Positions 1 to 10,215 of a DNA stretch of 64,000 nucleotides are shown in pieces. This DNA is from Azotobacter chroococcum (GTDB lineage Bacteria; Pseudomonadota; Gammaproteobacteria; Pseudomonadales; Pseudomonadaceae), in NCBI RefSeq assembly GCF_004339665.1, contig NZ_SMMU01000011.1:1-64000 (forward strand), written 5' to 3'. The stretch's first letter is position 1. Every line of letters begins with the position of its first letter. Under the pieces are notes generated by a model. That model was not told the DNA's origin. It worked only from the letters and a program-made list of their open reading frames with translations, and made no database searches. The translations under genes and the position numbers were made by a program.

Positions 1-138
1 CCGCTGGCGGAGCAGCGCATTCTCTTCGCGCAACTGCCGAAGCAGCCCCTCCTGCGCGGCCAACTGCTCGCTCAGGGAAAGCAGCAGCTGCCTGAGTGCG
101 GCGGGATCGTCGGGAAGGGTGTCGGGCACGGAAGTCAT
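1..138 (-). CDS. tnpC: IS66 transposase TnpC, N-terminal 46 codons (runs off the window)
   Basis: Only the first 46 residues are present. They begin MTSVPDTLPDDPAAL and continue with a leucine- and glutamine-rich heptad pattern (LLSLSEQLAAQEGLLRQLRE), the N-terminal coiled coil (leucine zipper) typical of the IS66 transposase. The start lies 19 bases downstream of the tnpB stop, the normal tnpB-tnpC order. The DDE catalytic domain is beyond the window edge, so I cannot say whether the gene is intact. Confidence 0.8.
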   Translation of the reverse strand, partial: MTSVPDTLPDDPAALRQLLLSLSEQLAAQEGLLRQLREENALLRQR

Positions 139-157
139 GGCGCCGGATTATACCGGC

Positions 158-517
158 TCAGGCCACGTAGCGCGGCCTCGACACCCGGTGCGGACGGTTG
201 CGCCAGAGGTCGAAGCCATCCAGCAGCCAGTTCAGCTCCTCGGCGCTCAATACGATGGCCGCGTCGCCGGGCTCCGGCGGCGCCTTGAAGCGCTCGGCCT
301 CCAGGCGCTTGAGCCAGAGACAGAAGCCGTTGCGCTCCCAGTACAGGATCTTCACCCGGTTGCGCGACCGGTTGAGGAAGACGAACAGCACCGGATCGAA
401 CACCGCCACCCGGAGGTCCAGCTCGACCAGGGCGGCGAGGCCGTCGATGGATTTCCGGAAGTCGACGGGCTTGGGGTAGAGATAGACCTTTTCGACCTTG
501 GTGTCGGGTCGCATCAT
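158..517 (-). CDS. tnpB: IS66 accessory transposition protein TnpB
   Basis: A 119-residue protein of the IS66 Orf2/TnpB family. It contains the family's signature near residues 14-30 (YPKPVDFRKSIDGLAALVE) and, at about residues 45-70, a conserved stretch LFVFLNRSRNRVKILYWERN followed by FCLWLKRLE. Length matches the family's usual 110-120 residues. TnpB is needed for efficient transposition of IS66-type elements but has no defined catalytic activity. It starts MMRP; the second Met could also be used. The gene looks intact. Confidence 0.92.
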   Translation of the reverse strand: MMRPDTKVEKVYLYPKPVDFRKSIDGLAALVELDLRVAVFDPVLFVFLNRSRNRVKILYWERNGFCLWLKRLEAERFKAPPEPGDAAIVLSAEELNWLLDGFDLWRNRPHRVSRPRYVA

Positions 518-564
518 GATGACGGGCTCCAGAAGGAAATCGGGAGCACAGCATCGGCGGGCCT

Positions 565-894
565 TTACCTCGGTTGAAGATGGGGTTCATGGAGCGCTTT
601 CCAGTGAGCGATCGAGAACAACCCGTACTCAGCCAGCAACCTGGCCGTGATACGCCGGGCAGCGTACAGCAGAGCAACAGTAGCCAACTGGGCGTCGGCA
701 GGTAAGCGCATGCGGGCCTGCGCCAATGCGAAGTACCGAACCCAGCTGTTGTTTGGCCCGGAGGGCTCATGCGCGATTGCCCTGGTACTGGCATCCGAGA
801 AAGTCCAATGGGTCTGCCTTTCCCCGCGGCCAGGTGCGCAATAGAGATAGATATTGCTGCCGATCAGTATTGTCAGATGCTGGTCGCCATCTTT
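565..894 (-). pseudogene. Reading frame cut by the IS66 element, unidentified
   Basis: An open minus-strand frame of 109 codons runs from just after a stop at 895-897 to a TAA formed at the IS66 terminus. Its text looks protein-like (for example IGSNIYLYCAPG, HWTFSDASTRAIAHEP, LATVALLYAARRITARLL), but no ATG occurs before codon 62 (position 711) and I see no convincing ribosome site. It is probably the surviving part of a gene whose 3' half lies on the other side of the insertion sequence, and the 5' part may also be damaged. I do not recognise the family, and it does not look like an IS66 TnpA. Confidence 0.5.
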
Positions 895-955
895 TCAGTG
901 CCCGAAATTTCTTCAGGCAGCAATTCAAAATGCATAAAAATTTTTATCTAACCCC

Positions 956-983
956 TTGTGCATAAAAAGTTTTTCTGTAGAAT
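956..983 (+). promoter_or_regulatory. Probable promoter of tRNA-Pro
   Basis: TTGTGC (956-961) and TAGAAT (978-983) are spaced by 16 bases. A GC-rich discriminator (GCGCGCC) and the tRNA 5' end follow 12 bases later, as expected for a sigma-70 stable-RNA promoter under growth-rate control. Confidence 0.6.
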
Positions 984-995
984 GCGCGCCATCTT

Positions 996-1072
996 CGGAG
1001 CGTAGCGCAGCTTGGTAGCGCGTCTCGTTCGGGACGAGAAGGTCGCTGGTTCGAATCCAGTCGCTCCGACCA
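996..1072 (+). tRNA. tRNA-Pro (anticodon CGG)
   Basis: The 77 bases fold as a full cloverleaf. The acceptor stem is CGGAGCG/CGCTCCG, the D arm GCGC/GCGC, and the anticodon stem TCTCG/CGAGA encloses the loop TTCGGGA (anticodon CGG, reading CCG). The T arm is GCTGG/CCAGT around TTCGAAT, and ACCA is genome-encoded. It has its own promoter and terminator. tRNA genes are frequent integration sites, but I see no copy of its 3' end elsewhere in the window. Confidence 0.98.
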
Positions 1073-1082
1073 TACCCGAGAA

Positions 1083-1135
1083 CCCCAGCCTTCGGCTGGG
1101 GTGTCTACAAGAAGCCCGCCTAGTGCGGGCTTTTT
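1083..1135 (+). terminator. Tandem hairpins ending the tRNA-Pro transcript
   Basis: Two inverted repeats follow the tRNA. CCCCAGCC/GGCTGGGG (1083-1101) has a TTC loop. AAGCCCGC/GCGGGCTT (1112-1132) is followed by a T run, a canonical intrinsic terminator. They separate the tRNA from the convergent mobA gene. Confidence 0.8.
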
Positions 1136-1206
1136 CGTCTCTGGCCTGACCCTGTGCAGGTTTGCATTTCTAAATTCTTTTGAGTCGGATGCCGGGCTGT
1201 GTCAGA

Positions 1207-1821
1207 TCATTTGTGGTGATCTACGTTGTTCTCCGCTTCGGCCAGCAATTGCGGTGTGTTCAGGTTGGCTAGCCGCGGATCTCCCGGGGGGCATTGCAGG
1301 ACTGTGGTGGAATGGCTCAGGAAGATTCGGCGCGGACTGCGCTCGCCGTCCTGCCAGGCCTGTTCAAGTGCAGGTTTCAGGCTCTTGGGAAGCAGGCAGA
1401 ACAGGGGCTCCCATTGTTGCCCTTGGCGTAACAGCAGAGGCTGTCCGGGATGGGGGCTGGCGTTTTGACGCATGCTGTTCAGCAGTGCAGCGTCGAGCAG
1501 GGGAGCATCGCAGGGCAGTACCAGCAGCCACGCGTGGCGGGCAACTGCCAGTCCGGCGCGAATGCCGGCCAGGGGGCCAGGAAAGTCCGGATTGTCGTCA
1601 TGCACCACACGGTCGGCATAGATTGCATAACGTTCGGTATTGCGGTTGCAGGAGATGATCAGGTCATCGGTGAGTGGTCGGGTCAAGGCATGCAGGTGGG
1701 CGATCAACGGCTTGCCTCCCCATTCCAGCAGCCCCTTGTCGCGCCCTCCCATGCGTTGCCCGCGACCGCCAGCCAGCAGCAGTACAGAACAGGGGGGCAG
1801 GGGCGTACCGGGGAGGCTCAT
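1207..1821 (-). CDS. mobA: Molybdenum cofactor guanylyltransferase MobA
   Basis: MobA transfers GMP from GTP to molybdopterin to make the Mo-bis-MGD cofactor of enzymes such as nitrate reductase and formate dehydrogenase. The 204-residue protein has the nucleotidyltransferase signature near its N-terminus ([19 protein letters not shown]), then [17 protein letters not shown] and the metal-binding LPCDAPLL. The start at 1821 ([10 protein letters not shown]) gives the usual length; an upstream in-frame ATG at 1890 would overlap the moaB start and adds residues unlike the family. It is divergent from moaB-moeA, about 67 bases away, making this a molybdenum cofactor locus. Confidence 0.95.
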   Translation of the reverse strand: MSLPGTPLPPCSVLLLAGGRGQRMGGRDKGLLEWGGKPLIAHLHALTRPLTDDLIISCNRNTERYAIYADRVVHDDNPDFPGPLAGIRAGLAVARHAWLLVLPCDAPLLDAALLNSMRQNASPHPGQPLLLRQGQQWEPLFCLLPKSLKPALEQAWQDGERSPRRIFLSHSTTVLQCPPGDPRLANLNTPQLLAEAENNVDHHK

Positions 1822-1888
1822 CGGATGGCTCCAGTGATGGCTTGTGGTATAACTCCGGCCCGACTTCTCCACAACCCTGGAAGGCAGC

Positions 1889-2428
1889 ATGAGTCACAAG
1901 GTTGAAGCGGCCTTCGTGCCGTTGAACATCGCAGTCTTGACCGTCAGCGACACCCGCACTCTGGGTACCGACACCTCCGGCCAACTGCTTGTCGAACGCC
2001 TGAGCGCGGCCGGGCACAAGCTGGCGGCGCGCCTGCTGCTCAAGGACGACTTGTACCACATTCGTGCCGTGGTCGCCGCCTGGATCGCCGACAAGGACGT
2101 ACAGGTCGTATTGATCACCGGTGGAACCGGCTTTACTGGCCGCGACAGCACGCCCGAAGCCGTAGCCTGTCTTTTGGACAAGCAGGTCGATGGTTTCGGT
2201 GAGCTGTTCCGGCATATTTCCATGAAAGAGATCGGCACTTCCACTGTACAGTCCCGCGCGCTGGCCGGCCTGGCCAATGGCACCCTGGTCTGTTGCCTGC
2301 CGGGTTCGACCGGGGCTTGCGCCACTGCCTGGGATGGCATTCTCGCCGAGCAACTGGATGCCCGGCATCGCCCCTGCAGTTTCGTGCCCCATCTGAAGCC
2401 GGTGGCGTCTTGCGAGACTCGCGGGTAA
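1889..2428 (+). CDS. moaB: Molybdenum cofactor biosynthesis protein MoaB
   Basis: A MoaB/Mog-fold protein of 179 residues that binds molybdopterin and is associated with its adenylylation before metal insertion. The core motifs are [16 protein letters not shown] near residue 17, the ligand-binding loop [16 protein letters not shown] at about 79-94, and [16 protein letters not shown] towards the C-terminus. It is followed after 4 bases by moeA, so the two are almost certainly cotranscribed. The ATG at 1889 follows a GGAAGG ribosome site. Confidence 0.93.
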   Translation: MSHKVEAAFVPLNIAVLTVSDTRTLGTDTSGQLLVERLSAAGHKLAARLLLKDDLYHIRAVVAAWIADKDVQVVLITGGTGFTGRDSTPEAVACLLDKQVDGFGELFRHISMKEIGTSTVQSRALAGLANGTLVCCLPGSTGACATAWDGILAEQLDARHRPCSFVPHLKPVASCETRG

Positions 2429-2432
2429 GGCA

Positions 2433-3638
2433 ATGAAAAAAAACGCATTGATGTCCGTCGAGGCGGCTCTCGAATGCCTGTTGCAACTGGCCGAGAAAGA
2501 GCCGGTCGGTGATTCCGAACAGGTGGCACTGGATGATGCCGAAGGGCGTGTGCTGGCCGAGCCCCTGATCGCTCCCCTGGATCTGCCGCCCTGGCCGAAC
2601 AGCGCCATGGACGGTTATGCCCTGCGTCTGGCCGGCTGGACGGGCGAGCCGCTGACGGTCAGTCAGACGATCTTCGCCGGGCAGGCCCCGGAGCCCCTGC
2701 AGTTGGGTACCTGCGCGCGCATCTTTACCGGAGCGCCGGTGCCGAAGGGGGCGGATTGCGTTGAGCTGCAGGAAAATGTCGAGTTGCTCGAGGACGGGCG
2801 AGTACGCTTCACTCAGGCTTTGCGCCCGCGACAGAACATCCGCGAGCAGGGCCAGGAAACTCGTCGCGGTGAGACCGTGCTGGCCGCCGGCACCCGCCTG
2901 GGGCCTGCGCAACTGGGCTTGGCCGCTTCCCTGGGGGCTGCCGGGCTGTTGGTGCGGCGACGCCTTCGGGTGGCAGTGCTTTCCACTGGGGATGAGCTGG
3001 TCGGGCCTGGACAGCCACTGGGGCCGGGGCAGATCTACAACAGCAATCGCACCCTGCTGCTCAGTTGGCTGAAGCGGCTGGGTTGCAGCGTACTGGATGC
3101 CGGCATCCTGCCCGATGATCCGCAGCTGACCCGCGTCCGACTTGGCGAGCTGGGAGCCGTCGATCTGATTCTTTCGACCGGTGGGGTATCGGTCGGTGAG
3201 GCGGACTGCCTCGGTCAGGTTCTGCGCGAGGAAGGCGAGCTGGCCCTGTGGAAACTGGCGATCAAGCCGGGCAAGCCACTGACCGTCGGCCGTTATCGGG
3301 GCGTCCCCGTGGTCGGCCTGCCGGGCAATCCGGCATCCTCGCTGGTCACCTTCGCCCTGCTGGCTCGGCCCTATCTGTTACGCCGTCTCGGGGTGCAGTC
3401 CGTGATGCCGCTGACGTTTTCGGTGCCGGCCGGCTTCGTCTGGAGCAAGCCCGGCAAGCGCCGCGAGTACCTGCGTGCGCGCTTGGAGGATGGGCGCGCC
3501 GTGCTCTATCCGAACCAGAGCCCTGGCGTACTGCTCAGCGCTGCCTGGGCCAACGGGCTGGTCGAGATACTCGAGGATACCACCCTGGCCGAAGGCGACC
3601 CGGTGCGCTTCATTCCGCTGAGCGAAGTGCTGGGCTGA
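2433..3638 (+). CDS. moeA: Molybdopterin molybdenumtransferase MoeA
   Basis: MoeA inserts molybdate into adenylylated molybdopterin. The 401-residue protein has the normal MoeA layout: an N-terminal domain with SAMDGYALR near residue 55, a central beta domain with FTGAPVPKGADCVE, the MoCF-binding domain carrying LSTGGVSVGEADCLG and GLPGNPASSLVTF, and a C-terminal beta-barrel. The start MKKNALMSVEAALE is preceded by the moaB stop with four bases between. Length and motifs are complete. Confidence 0.95.
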   Translation: MKKNALMSVEAALECLLQLAEKEPVGDSEQVALDDAEGRVLAEPLIAPLDLPPWPNSAMDGYALRLAGWTGEPLTVSQTIFAGQAPEPLQLGTCARIFTGAPVPKGADCVELQENVELLEDGRVRFTQALRPRQNIREQGQETRRGETVLAAGTRLGPAQLGLAASLGAAGLLVRRRLRVAVLSTGDELVGPGQPLGPGQIYNSNRTLLLSWLKRLGCSVLDAGILPDDPQLTRVRLGELGAVDLILSTGGVSVGEADCLGQVLREEGELALWKLAIKPGKPLTVGRYRGVPVVGLPGNPASSLVTFALLARPYLLRRLGVQSVMPLTFSVPAGFVWSKPGKRREYLRARLEDGRAVLYPNQSPGVLLSAAWANGLVEILEDTTLAEGDPVRFIPLSEVLG

Positions 3639-3709
3639 GGGGAGTGCTGGAGGGCGTTGGCCATCCTCCTGTCGTCCATACTTGGCTGGAAAGTTTTCCG
3701 AGGTGAACG

Positions 3710-4663
3710 ATGGGCGAGCACAAGGCATGGCTGGTGCTGCATGGTCGACAGGCCGCGAACGAGGAACTGCGTGCCGCTATCCTTGCCCAGCGCAAGGCTG
3801 GCTGGGACATTGCCGTGCGCCTGACCTGGGAGGCCGGCGATGCCCGCCGCTTGGCCGAGGAGGGGCTGGCGGCGGGTTATCCGACGCTCATCGCCGGTGG
3901 TGGCGACGGCACCTTGCGCGAAGTGGCGGAAGCCATGGTCCTGGCTGGCGGCGACGCCAGTCTGGCGATCCTGCCGCTGGGCACGGCCAACGACTTTGCG
4001 CGTGCAGCAGGCGTACCCTTGCCGCCGGCAGAAGCCCTGGCCCTGCTGGATGTTGCGCCCAGCCCGGTAGATCTTGGCGAGGTGGATGGTCAGCTGTTTC
4101 TCAACATGGCCACCGGCGGCTTCGGCTCGAAGGTCACCGCCAATACTCCCGAGGAGTTGAAGAAGGCCCTTGGCGGGGCCGCCTATCTTCTTACCGGACT
4201 GACCCGTTTCAATGAGCTGCATGCTTCCTTCGGGCGTTTTCGCGGGCCGGACTTCTGCTGGGAGGGCGAGTTTCTCGCGCTGGGCATCGGCAACGGACGT
4301 CAGGCCGGGGGCGGCAATCTGCTCTGCCCCGGCGCGCTGGTGGACGACGGTCTACTCGACCTCTGCATCGTGCCGGCGCCGGAGAATGCGGAAAGCCCGC
4401 TCAGCACCTTGGGGGCGCTGATTTCCCTGCGCATTCTCGGTGTGGAGACCATCTCCATCGGGGCGCGCCTGCCGTGGATCGAGGTCGAGGCGCCGGATGG
4501 CCTGGACCTGAACCTGGATGGCGAGCCGGCAAACAGTCGGGCCTTGCGCTTCACCACCCGCGCAGCGGCCCTGCGGATGCATCTGCCACCCGACTCGCCG
4601 CTGCTGAGCAGCAATTCCGGGCCGGCACTGGCCGCGGCCGATGCAACCCTGCCCGTGGCTTGA
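3710..4663 (+). CDS. yegS: YegS-like lipid kinase
   Basis: A diacylglycerol-kinase-family enzyme of 317 residues. It has the nucleotide-binding signature AGGGDGTLREVAEA at about residue 62 and LGTANDFARAAG at about 93-104, then the C-terminal beta-sandwich ending near LNLDGEP. E. coli YegS phosphorylates lipids such as phosphatidylglycerol in vitro; the physiological substrate is uncertain. It lies 71 bases after moeA and is followed after 3 bases by the convergent slt. The last 30 residues (rich in Ala, Ser and Pro) extend past the conserved domain. Confidence 0.88.
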   Translation: MGEHKAWLVLHGRQAANEELRAAILAQRKAGWDIAVRLTWEAGDARRLAEEGLAAGYPTLIAGGGDGTLREVAEAMVLAGGDASLAILPLGTANDFARAAGVPLPPAEALALLDVAPSPVDLGEVDGQLFLNMATGGFGSKVTANTPEELKKALGGAAYLLTGLTRFNELHASFGRFRGPDFCWEGEFLALGIGNGRQAGGGNLLCPGALVDDGLLDLCIVPAPENAESPLSTLGALISLRILGVETISIGARLPWIEVEAPDGLDLNLDGEPANSRALRFTTRAAALRMHLPPDSPLLSSNSGPALAAADATLPVA

Positions 4664-4666
4664 CGT

Positions 4667-6598
4667 TTACTGATCGTCGAAATAGCGCTCGTGCCACTCC
4701 ACTAGGGGTTGCGGAGCATTGAGCTTGTGCCCGTAGATCACCGAGTAGGACAGCACGTTCTGTACGTACTGGCGGGTTTCGTCGAAGGGGATGCTTTCCA
4801 CCCAGACGTCGAAGGCCAGGTGGTCGGCGCCGCGCAGCCACTGGCGCACGCGCCCGGGACCGGCGTTGTAGGCGGCGGAGGCGAGCACCCGGTTGCCGCC
4901 GAACTGGGCATGCACCTGGCTGAGGTAGGCGGCGCCGAGCTGGATGTTGGTGTCAGGATCGTAGACCTGGCGCGGCGAGCTCAGCGGGATGCCGAACTTG
5001 CGCGCGGTTTCCTGGGCGGTGGCCGGCATCAGCTGCATCAGGCCGCCGGCGCCGGCGCCGGAGCGGGCATCGTTCATGAAGGCGCTTTCCTGGCGGGTGA
5101 TGGCGAACACCCAGCTCGAGTGCAGGCCGCGATTCCTGGCGGCGCGGGTCAGGCTGCCCTGGTGGGCCATCGGGAAGCGGATGTCCAGATCGTCCCAGTA
5201 CTGAGCCTGGCTGATGGTGCGGATGGCCGGGAAATACCAGCCCATGTCGTAGGCCAGTCTGGCCTGGGCGACCATTTCCTCGCGACTGAACAGGCGGCTG
5301 ACGTGATACCACTCGCGGCGCGCGTCGACGACCTGTCCGCGGGCGTGGAACTCCAGGGCCCGGCGGATGCCGGCGGTGTTGCGCACCTTCTGCATCACCC
5401 GGGGATCGAGTGCCATCGGCTTGTGGTTCAGCTGGTAGGGAGCCTGGATGCGGTCGGCGGCGAGAAATCCGTAGAAATCCCGTTCGCGGGCGACCGGCTG
5501 GTAGAGCCCGGTCGCCTGCTGGCTCTGCGGCTGGGCCAGTTGCAGGCTGCGCGCCTGCCAGTAGCGCCAGCGGTTGCTGCTGGCGAGCTCCTGCGGCATT
5601 CGGCTGGTCAGGCGGTGGGCTTCGTCCCAGCGGCCGAGGCGCAGCAGCAGGCGGGTACGCCATTCGGCCACGGTCTTGTCGCGCAGCTCCGGATCGTATT
5701 CGGCCATCACCGCGAGGGCCCGGCTGTCGAAGCGCTTGGCCAGGGTCAGGCCGATCTCCCTGGCGATTGCCACCTTCTCCTCGCTGGAGAACCGCATGCG
5801 CCGGGCGTAGTCGTCGAGCAGGGCCAGGGCCTTGTCCGGCTCTTGGCGGGCCAGGCGGCGCAGGCCGAGCCCGACCACGTCGGCCATGCGCTCGCTGGCC
5901 GAGGCGAAGCGCGAACTCTGGCTCAGCAGCATCTGTGGCTTCTGCGCCACCTCCACCATCAGCAGGCCTTCGCGCTCGAGGCTGGGGGTGCTCTTCGCCA
6001 GATGGGTGGCCAGGCCATAGTTGCGTGCGTCGGCGGCCAGGCGCAGGCGCTGCCAGCGCTTCTGCTCGCTCAGTTGGCCGTCGGCGGCCCAGAGTCCGAA
6101 CAGTGTGTCGCAGGCCTCGGGCTGCGACTTGCCGACCAGCCAGAGCTTCTCGGCGCTGGCATGGCCTTCGGCCTTGCGTCCGTGGGTGAGCTGATACTGG
6201 CCGTACAGGCAGTCGAGTTCGGTGAAGTTCAGCGCCGGATCGTAGTAGTCGACGAAGGTCCGCCAGTCGCCGCGCTCGGCCAGCCAGCGCAGCCAGCGCA
6301 GTTTCATCCAGCCGATCTGCGGCAGGTCGCCATGTTCGGCGAGGAACTCCTCGATTTCCCTGTTGCTGGCGCTCTTCAGGCGGGCGGTCAGCTCGTCGTA
6401 GGCCAGGTGAGGCTCCAGCGGATAGTCGCGCAGGGCCTGGCGGTTGCGCAGGTAGAGGCCGGCATCGCCCTTGGCCAGCGCCCGCTTGGCCTGGTCGTAG
6501 AGGATGCGCTGCTCGCCGAGCGAAGCCGCCTCGGCGGGCGGAATGGCCAGGGGGATCAGGGACAGGCAGAAAAACAGGCTGAGGAATCGACTGCGCAT
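4667..6598 (-). CDS. slt: Soluble lytic murein transglycosylase Slt
   Basis: A periplasmic enzyme that cleaves MurNAc-GlcNAc bonds in peptidoglycan to give 1,6-anhydro products. The 643-residue precursor has a clear signal peptide (MRSRFLSLFFCLSLIPLAIPP, cut after AEA). A long alpha-helical U domain typical of Slt70 follows, then a C-terminal goose-lysozyme-like SLT domain. The catalytic Glu lies in TRQESAFMNDARSGAGA at about residue 490, followed by GLMQLMPATA and AAYNAGPGRVRQWL. Length matches Slt70. Its products are recycled by enzymes such as NagZ, also in this window. Confidence 0.95.
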   Translation of the reverse strand: MRSRFLSLFFCLSLIPLAIPPAEAASLGEQRILYDQAKRALAKGDAGLYLRNRQALRDYPLEPHLAYDELTARLKSASNREIEEFLAEHGDLPQIGWMKLRWLRWLAERGDWRTFVDYYDPALNFTELDCLYGQYQLTHGRKAEGHASAEKLWLVGKSQPEACDTLFGLWAADGQLSEQKRWQRLRLAADARNYGLATHLAKSTPSLEREGLLMVEVAQKPQMLLSQSSRFASASERMADVVGLGLRRLARQEPDKALALLDDYARRMRFSSEEKVAIAREIGLTLAKRFDSRALAVMAEYDPELRDKTVAEWRTRLLLRLGRWDEAHRLTSRMPQELASSNRWRYWQARSLQLAQPQSQQATGLYQPVARERDFYGFLAADRIQAPYQLNHKPMALDPRVMQKVRNTAGIRRALEFHARGQVVDARREWYHVSRLFSREEMVAQARLAYDMGWYFPAIRTISQAQYWDDLDIRFPMAHQGSLTRAARNRGLHSSWVFAITRQESAFMNDARSGAGAGGLMQLMPATAQETARKFGIPLSSPRQVYDPDTNIQLGAAYLSQVHAQFGGNRVLASAAYNAGPGRVRQWLRGADHLAFDVWVESIPFDETRQYVQNVLSYSVIYGHKLNAPQPLVEWHERYFDDQ

Positions 6599-6776
6599 GA
6601 CTCTTCTCGGGGGAAGGAGTGGCGACGGAACTTCGAGGTAATGGAACTCCTGTCTAGTTTAGCTGTAGCTCCACCTGTATTGACAGCGTACTGAAAAGCC
6701 CGACGAGGAGGCGTGCGCGCATGGCCGGCGCCCGGGCCTGATAGAATGTGCGCCGATTTTCTTCGAGATTTTGCCC

Positions 6777-8690
<1,914 letters not shown>

Positions 8691-8767
8691 CCGGCTCGCC
8701 GCCGCGGGCGCACGGCGAGGTAGCCGGGCGCCACGGCTTTTTCTCAGCGACCGGCCGGAAGACACCT

Positions 8768-9448
8768 ATGGCAATCGACTACCGCATCACCCTGGATGAC
8801 TGGCACGCCTTCAGCTATCGCATCGAGCTGGAGCGCGGCTACGACCACACGCACGCCAAGGACGCGCCGGGCTGGACGCGCCTGGGCTACCAGCAGTGCA
8901 GCAACTGCCCGCTGAGTCCGGAACAGTACAGCCACTGCCCGGCGGCGCTGGACCTGCAGGGGGTGATCGAGGACTTCCAGGGCCTGCCGGCGTTCCAGAA
9001 GGCGCAGGTCTGGGTGCGCACGCCGGAGCGGGAATACCGCAAGCAGGTCAGTCTGGAGGAGGGCGTGCGCTCGCTGCTCGGGGTGATCATGGCCACCAGC
9101 GCCTGTCCCCGGCTGTCCCGCCTGCGGCCGATGGCGCAGCAGCATCTGCCGTTCGCCAGCCAGCAGGAGTTCGCCCTGCGCGCAGTATCCCTCTATCTGG
9201 CACGGCAGTACTTCAACGCCCGGGAAAGGCGCCATGCCGACTGGGAGCTGAAGGGCCTGGTGCGTCTGTTCCAGCAATTGCAGCTGGTCAACCAGGCCTT
9301 CTGGCAGCGCATCCATGGCACCTGTGGCGGCGACTCGAACCTCAAGGCCTTCCTGACCTTCTTCTCCATGGCCTCCAGCATGAGCTACTCGCTGGAAACC
9401 CAGCTCGCGAAGATCCGTCCGCTGGTGATGAGCGACGGCGAGGACTGA
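8768..9448 (+). CDS. Conserved hypothetical protein with a CX2CX9C cluster
   Basis: A 226-residue protein of unknown function lying 77 bases downstream of uup. There is no signal peptide or membrane segment. The most striking feature is a cysteine cluster near residues 44-57 (CSNCPLSPEQYSHC), which could bind a metal, and a mostly helical C-terminal half containing GLVRLFQQLQLVNQAFWQRI. I recall similar proteins beside uup in pseudomonads but cannot assign a role. The ATG at 8768 follows a CCGGAAGA ribosome-binding site. Confidence 0.75.
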   Translation: MAIDYRITLDDWHAFSYRIELERGYDHTHAKDAPGWTRLGYQQCSNCPLSPEQYSHCPAALDLQGVIEDFQGLPAFQKAQVWVRTPEREYRKQVSLEEGVRSLLGVIMATSACPRLSRLRPMAQQHLPFASQQEFALRAVSLYLARQYFNARERRHADWELKGLVRLFQQLQLVNQAFWQRIHGTCGGDSNLKAFLTFFSMASSMSYSLETQLAKIRPLVMSDGED

Positions 9449-9485
9449 GCCTGTCCTCTCGTCCGCAGGGAGGAGGGGACGCCGG

Positions 9486-9926
9486 TCATTCGGGCTTCTT
9501 CAGACGCACCGCCAGCACGTCGCAGGGCGCGCCGTGCAGCAGGTCGTTGGCGGTCGAGCCGAGCAGCAGGGCGAGGCCGTGGCGGCCATGGCTGCCGACC
9601 ACGATCAGATCGCAGCCCTTCTCCTGTGCCAGTTGGTGAATCTCCTGGCGCGGCTGGCCGAAGAGGATATGCCGCCGCTCGGGCAGCAGCTCGGGATACT
9701 GGCTGGCGAAGGCTTCGACCCGCTCGCGGGCCTGGTCGGTCTGCTGCTGCTGCAGCGTCGACAGGTCCATCGGCACGTCTCCGCCGAAGGCCATGGCCAT
9801 CGGCTCGACGATGTGCACCAGCGACAGCTGGGCCTGGAAGCAGTTGGCCAGGGCAATGGCCTGGCGGATGACCGGATGGCATTCGTCGGTGAGATCGACG
9901 GCGGTCATGATGTGTTGGTAAGGCAT
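9486..9926 (-). CDS. Universal stress protein, UspA family
   Basis: A single-domain Usp of 146 residues. It begins MPYQHIMTAVDLTDE, the usual first strand with the Asp that contacts ATP. Near residue 110 it carries the ATP-binding signature VVGSHGRHGLALLLGSTAND, followed by APCDVLAVR. It therefore probably belongs to the nucleotide-binding Usp class, induced by growth arrest or low oxygen in many pseudomonads. The start at 9926 gives the family's length; an in-frame ATG 32 codons upstream adds an unrelated extension. It is the last core gene before the catabolic island. Confidence 0.9.
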   Translation of the reverse strand: MPYQHIMTAVDLTDECHPVIRQAIALANCFQAQLSLVHIVEPMAMAFGGDVPMDLSTLQQQQTDQARERVEAFASQYPELLPERRHILFGQPRQEIHQLAQEKGCDLIVVGSHGRHGLALLLGSTANDLLHGAPCDVLAVRLKKPE

Positions 9927-10163
9927 GGTCGTGTCCTGTGCAGTGAGCCTGCGACAAGTATGACCTGCCCGCGTGAACAGGAAAGCCTCCGGCGGGGACT
10001 GATGCGCGATTCCTTGAGCCACGGCAAGGCCGTGCGGGGCGGCGGGCGGTGCTGCTGTTTTTATTGTTATGTTTTTTAACTATTAGCCTTCCGCTTCCTA
10101 TAATTTCATGGTCGTTGACGGTGAAAAAACCCTTTGCTGAAATGCCAGCGCTTCATTGTTAAG
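9927..10163. other. Intergenic stretch between usp and the island
   Basis: No gene is supported here. The right half is AT-richer than its surroundings (for example the T-rich run near 10060-10080 and a TATAAT at 10099-10104), which suggests promoters, most likely including that of the minus-strand usp gene. I could not pair the TATAAT with a good -35. Confidence 0.4.
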
Positions 10164-10192
10164 TTGATTAACTAATGAGGCTTCCGGATAAC
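10164..10192 (+). promoter_or_regulatory. Probable promoter and MarR operator of the transporter operon
   Basis: TTGATT (10164-10169) and GATAAC (10187-10192) are spaced by 17 bases. The -35 overlaps GATTAACTAAT (10166-10176). This matches 11 bases of the 12-base inverted repeat GATTA-GT-TAATC in front of the island's MarR gene, read on the other strand. A repressor bound here would block the -35. Confidence 0.55.
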
Positions 10193-10215
10193 AATCGATA
10201 AGAAAGGAAACGAAC

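Larger units (their letters stand above)
1..568 (-). mobile_element. IS66-family insertion sequence, one end (partial)
   Basis: The window opens inside an IS66-type element carrying tnpB and the start of tnpC on the minus strand. Its outer end is placed at 568 because the minus strand there begins GTAA, the usual first bases of IS66-family termini, followed by GC-rich sequence up to tnpB 51 bases later. An unrelated minus-strand reading frame runs into this point and stops in the GTAA itself. No tnpA fits between the end and tnpB, so this copy either belongs to a subgroup without tnpA or has lost it. The other end and the target duplication lie outside the window. Confidence 0.75.

Noticed and set aside
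135-794. 219-codon minus-strand frame overlapping tnpB
   Set aside because: Its second half is tnpB in another frame; its first half lies over the interrupted reading frame described at 565-894, which reads more like protein.
565-894. Interpretation of this frame as the missing IS66 tnpA
   Set aside because: It lies outside the GTAA terminus, ends before tnpB instead of overlapping it, and lacks the helix-turn-helix text of IS66 TnpA.
996-1072. tRNA-Pro as the attachment site of the catabolic island
   Set aside because: No copy of the tRNA 3' end is seen in the window, no integrase gene is present, and core genes lie directly downstream of the tRNA.
1822-1890. Longer mobA start at 1890
   Set aside because: It would overlap the divergent moaB start and adds residues absent from the family; MSLPGTP at 1821 fits.
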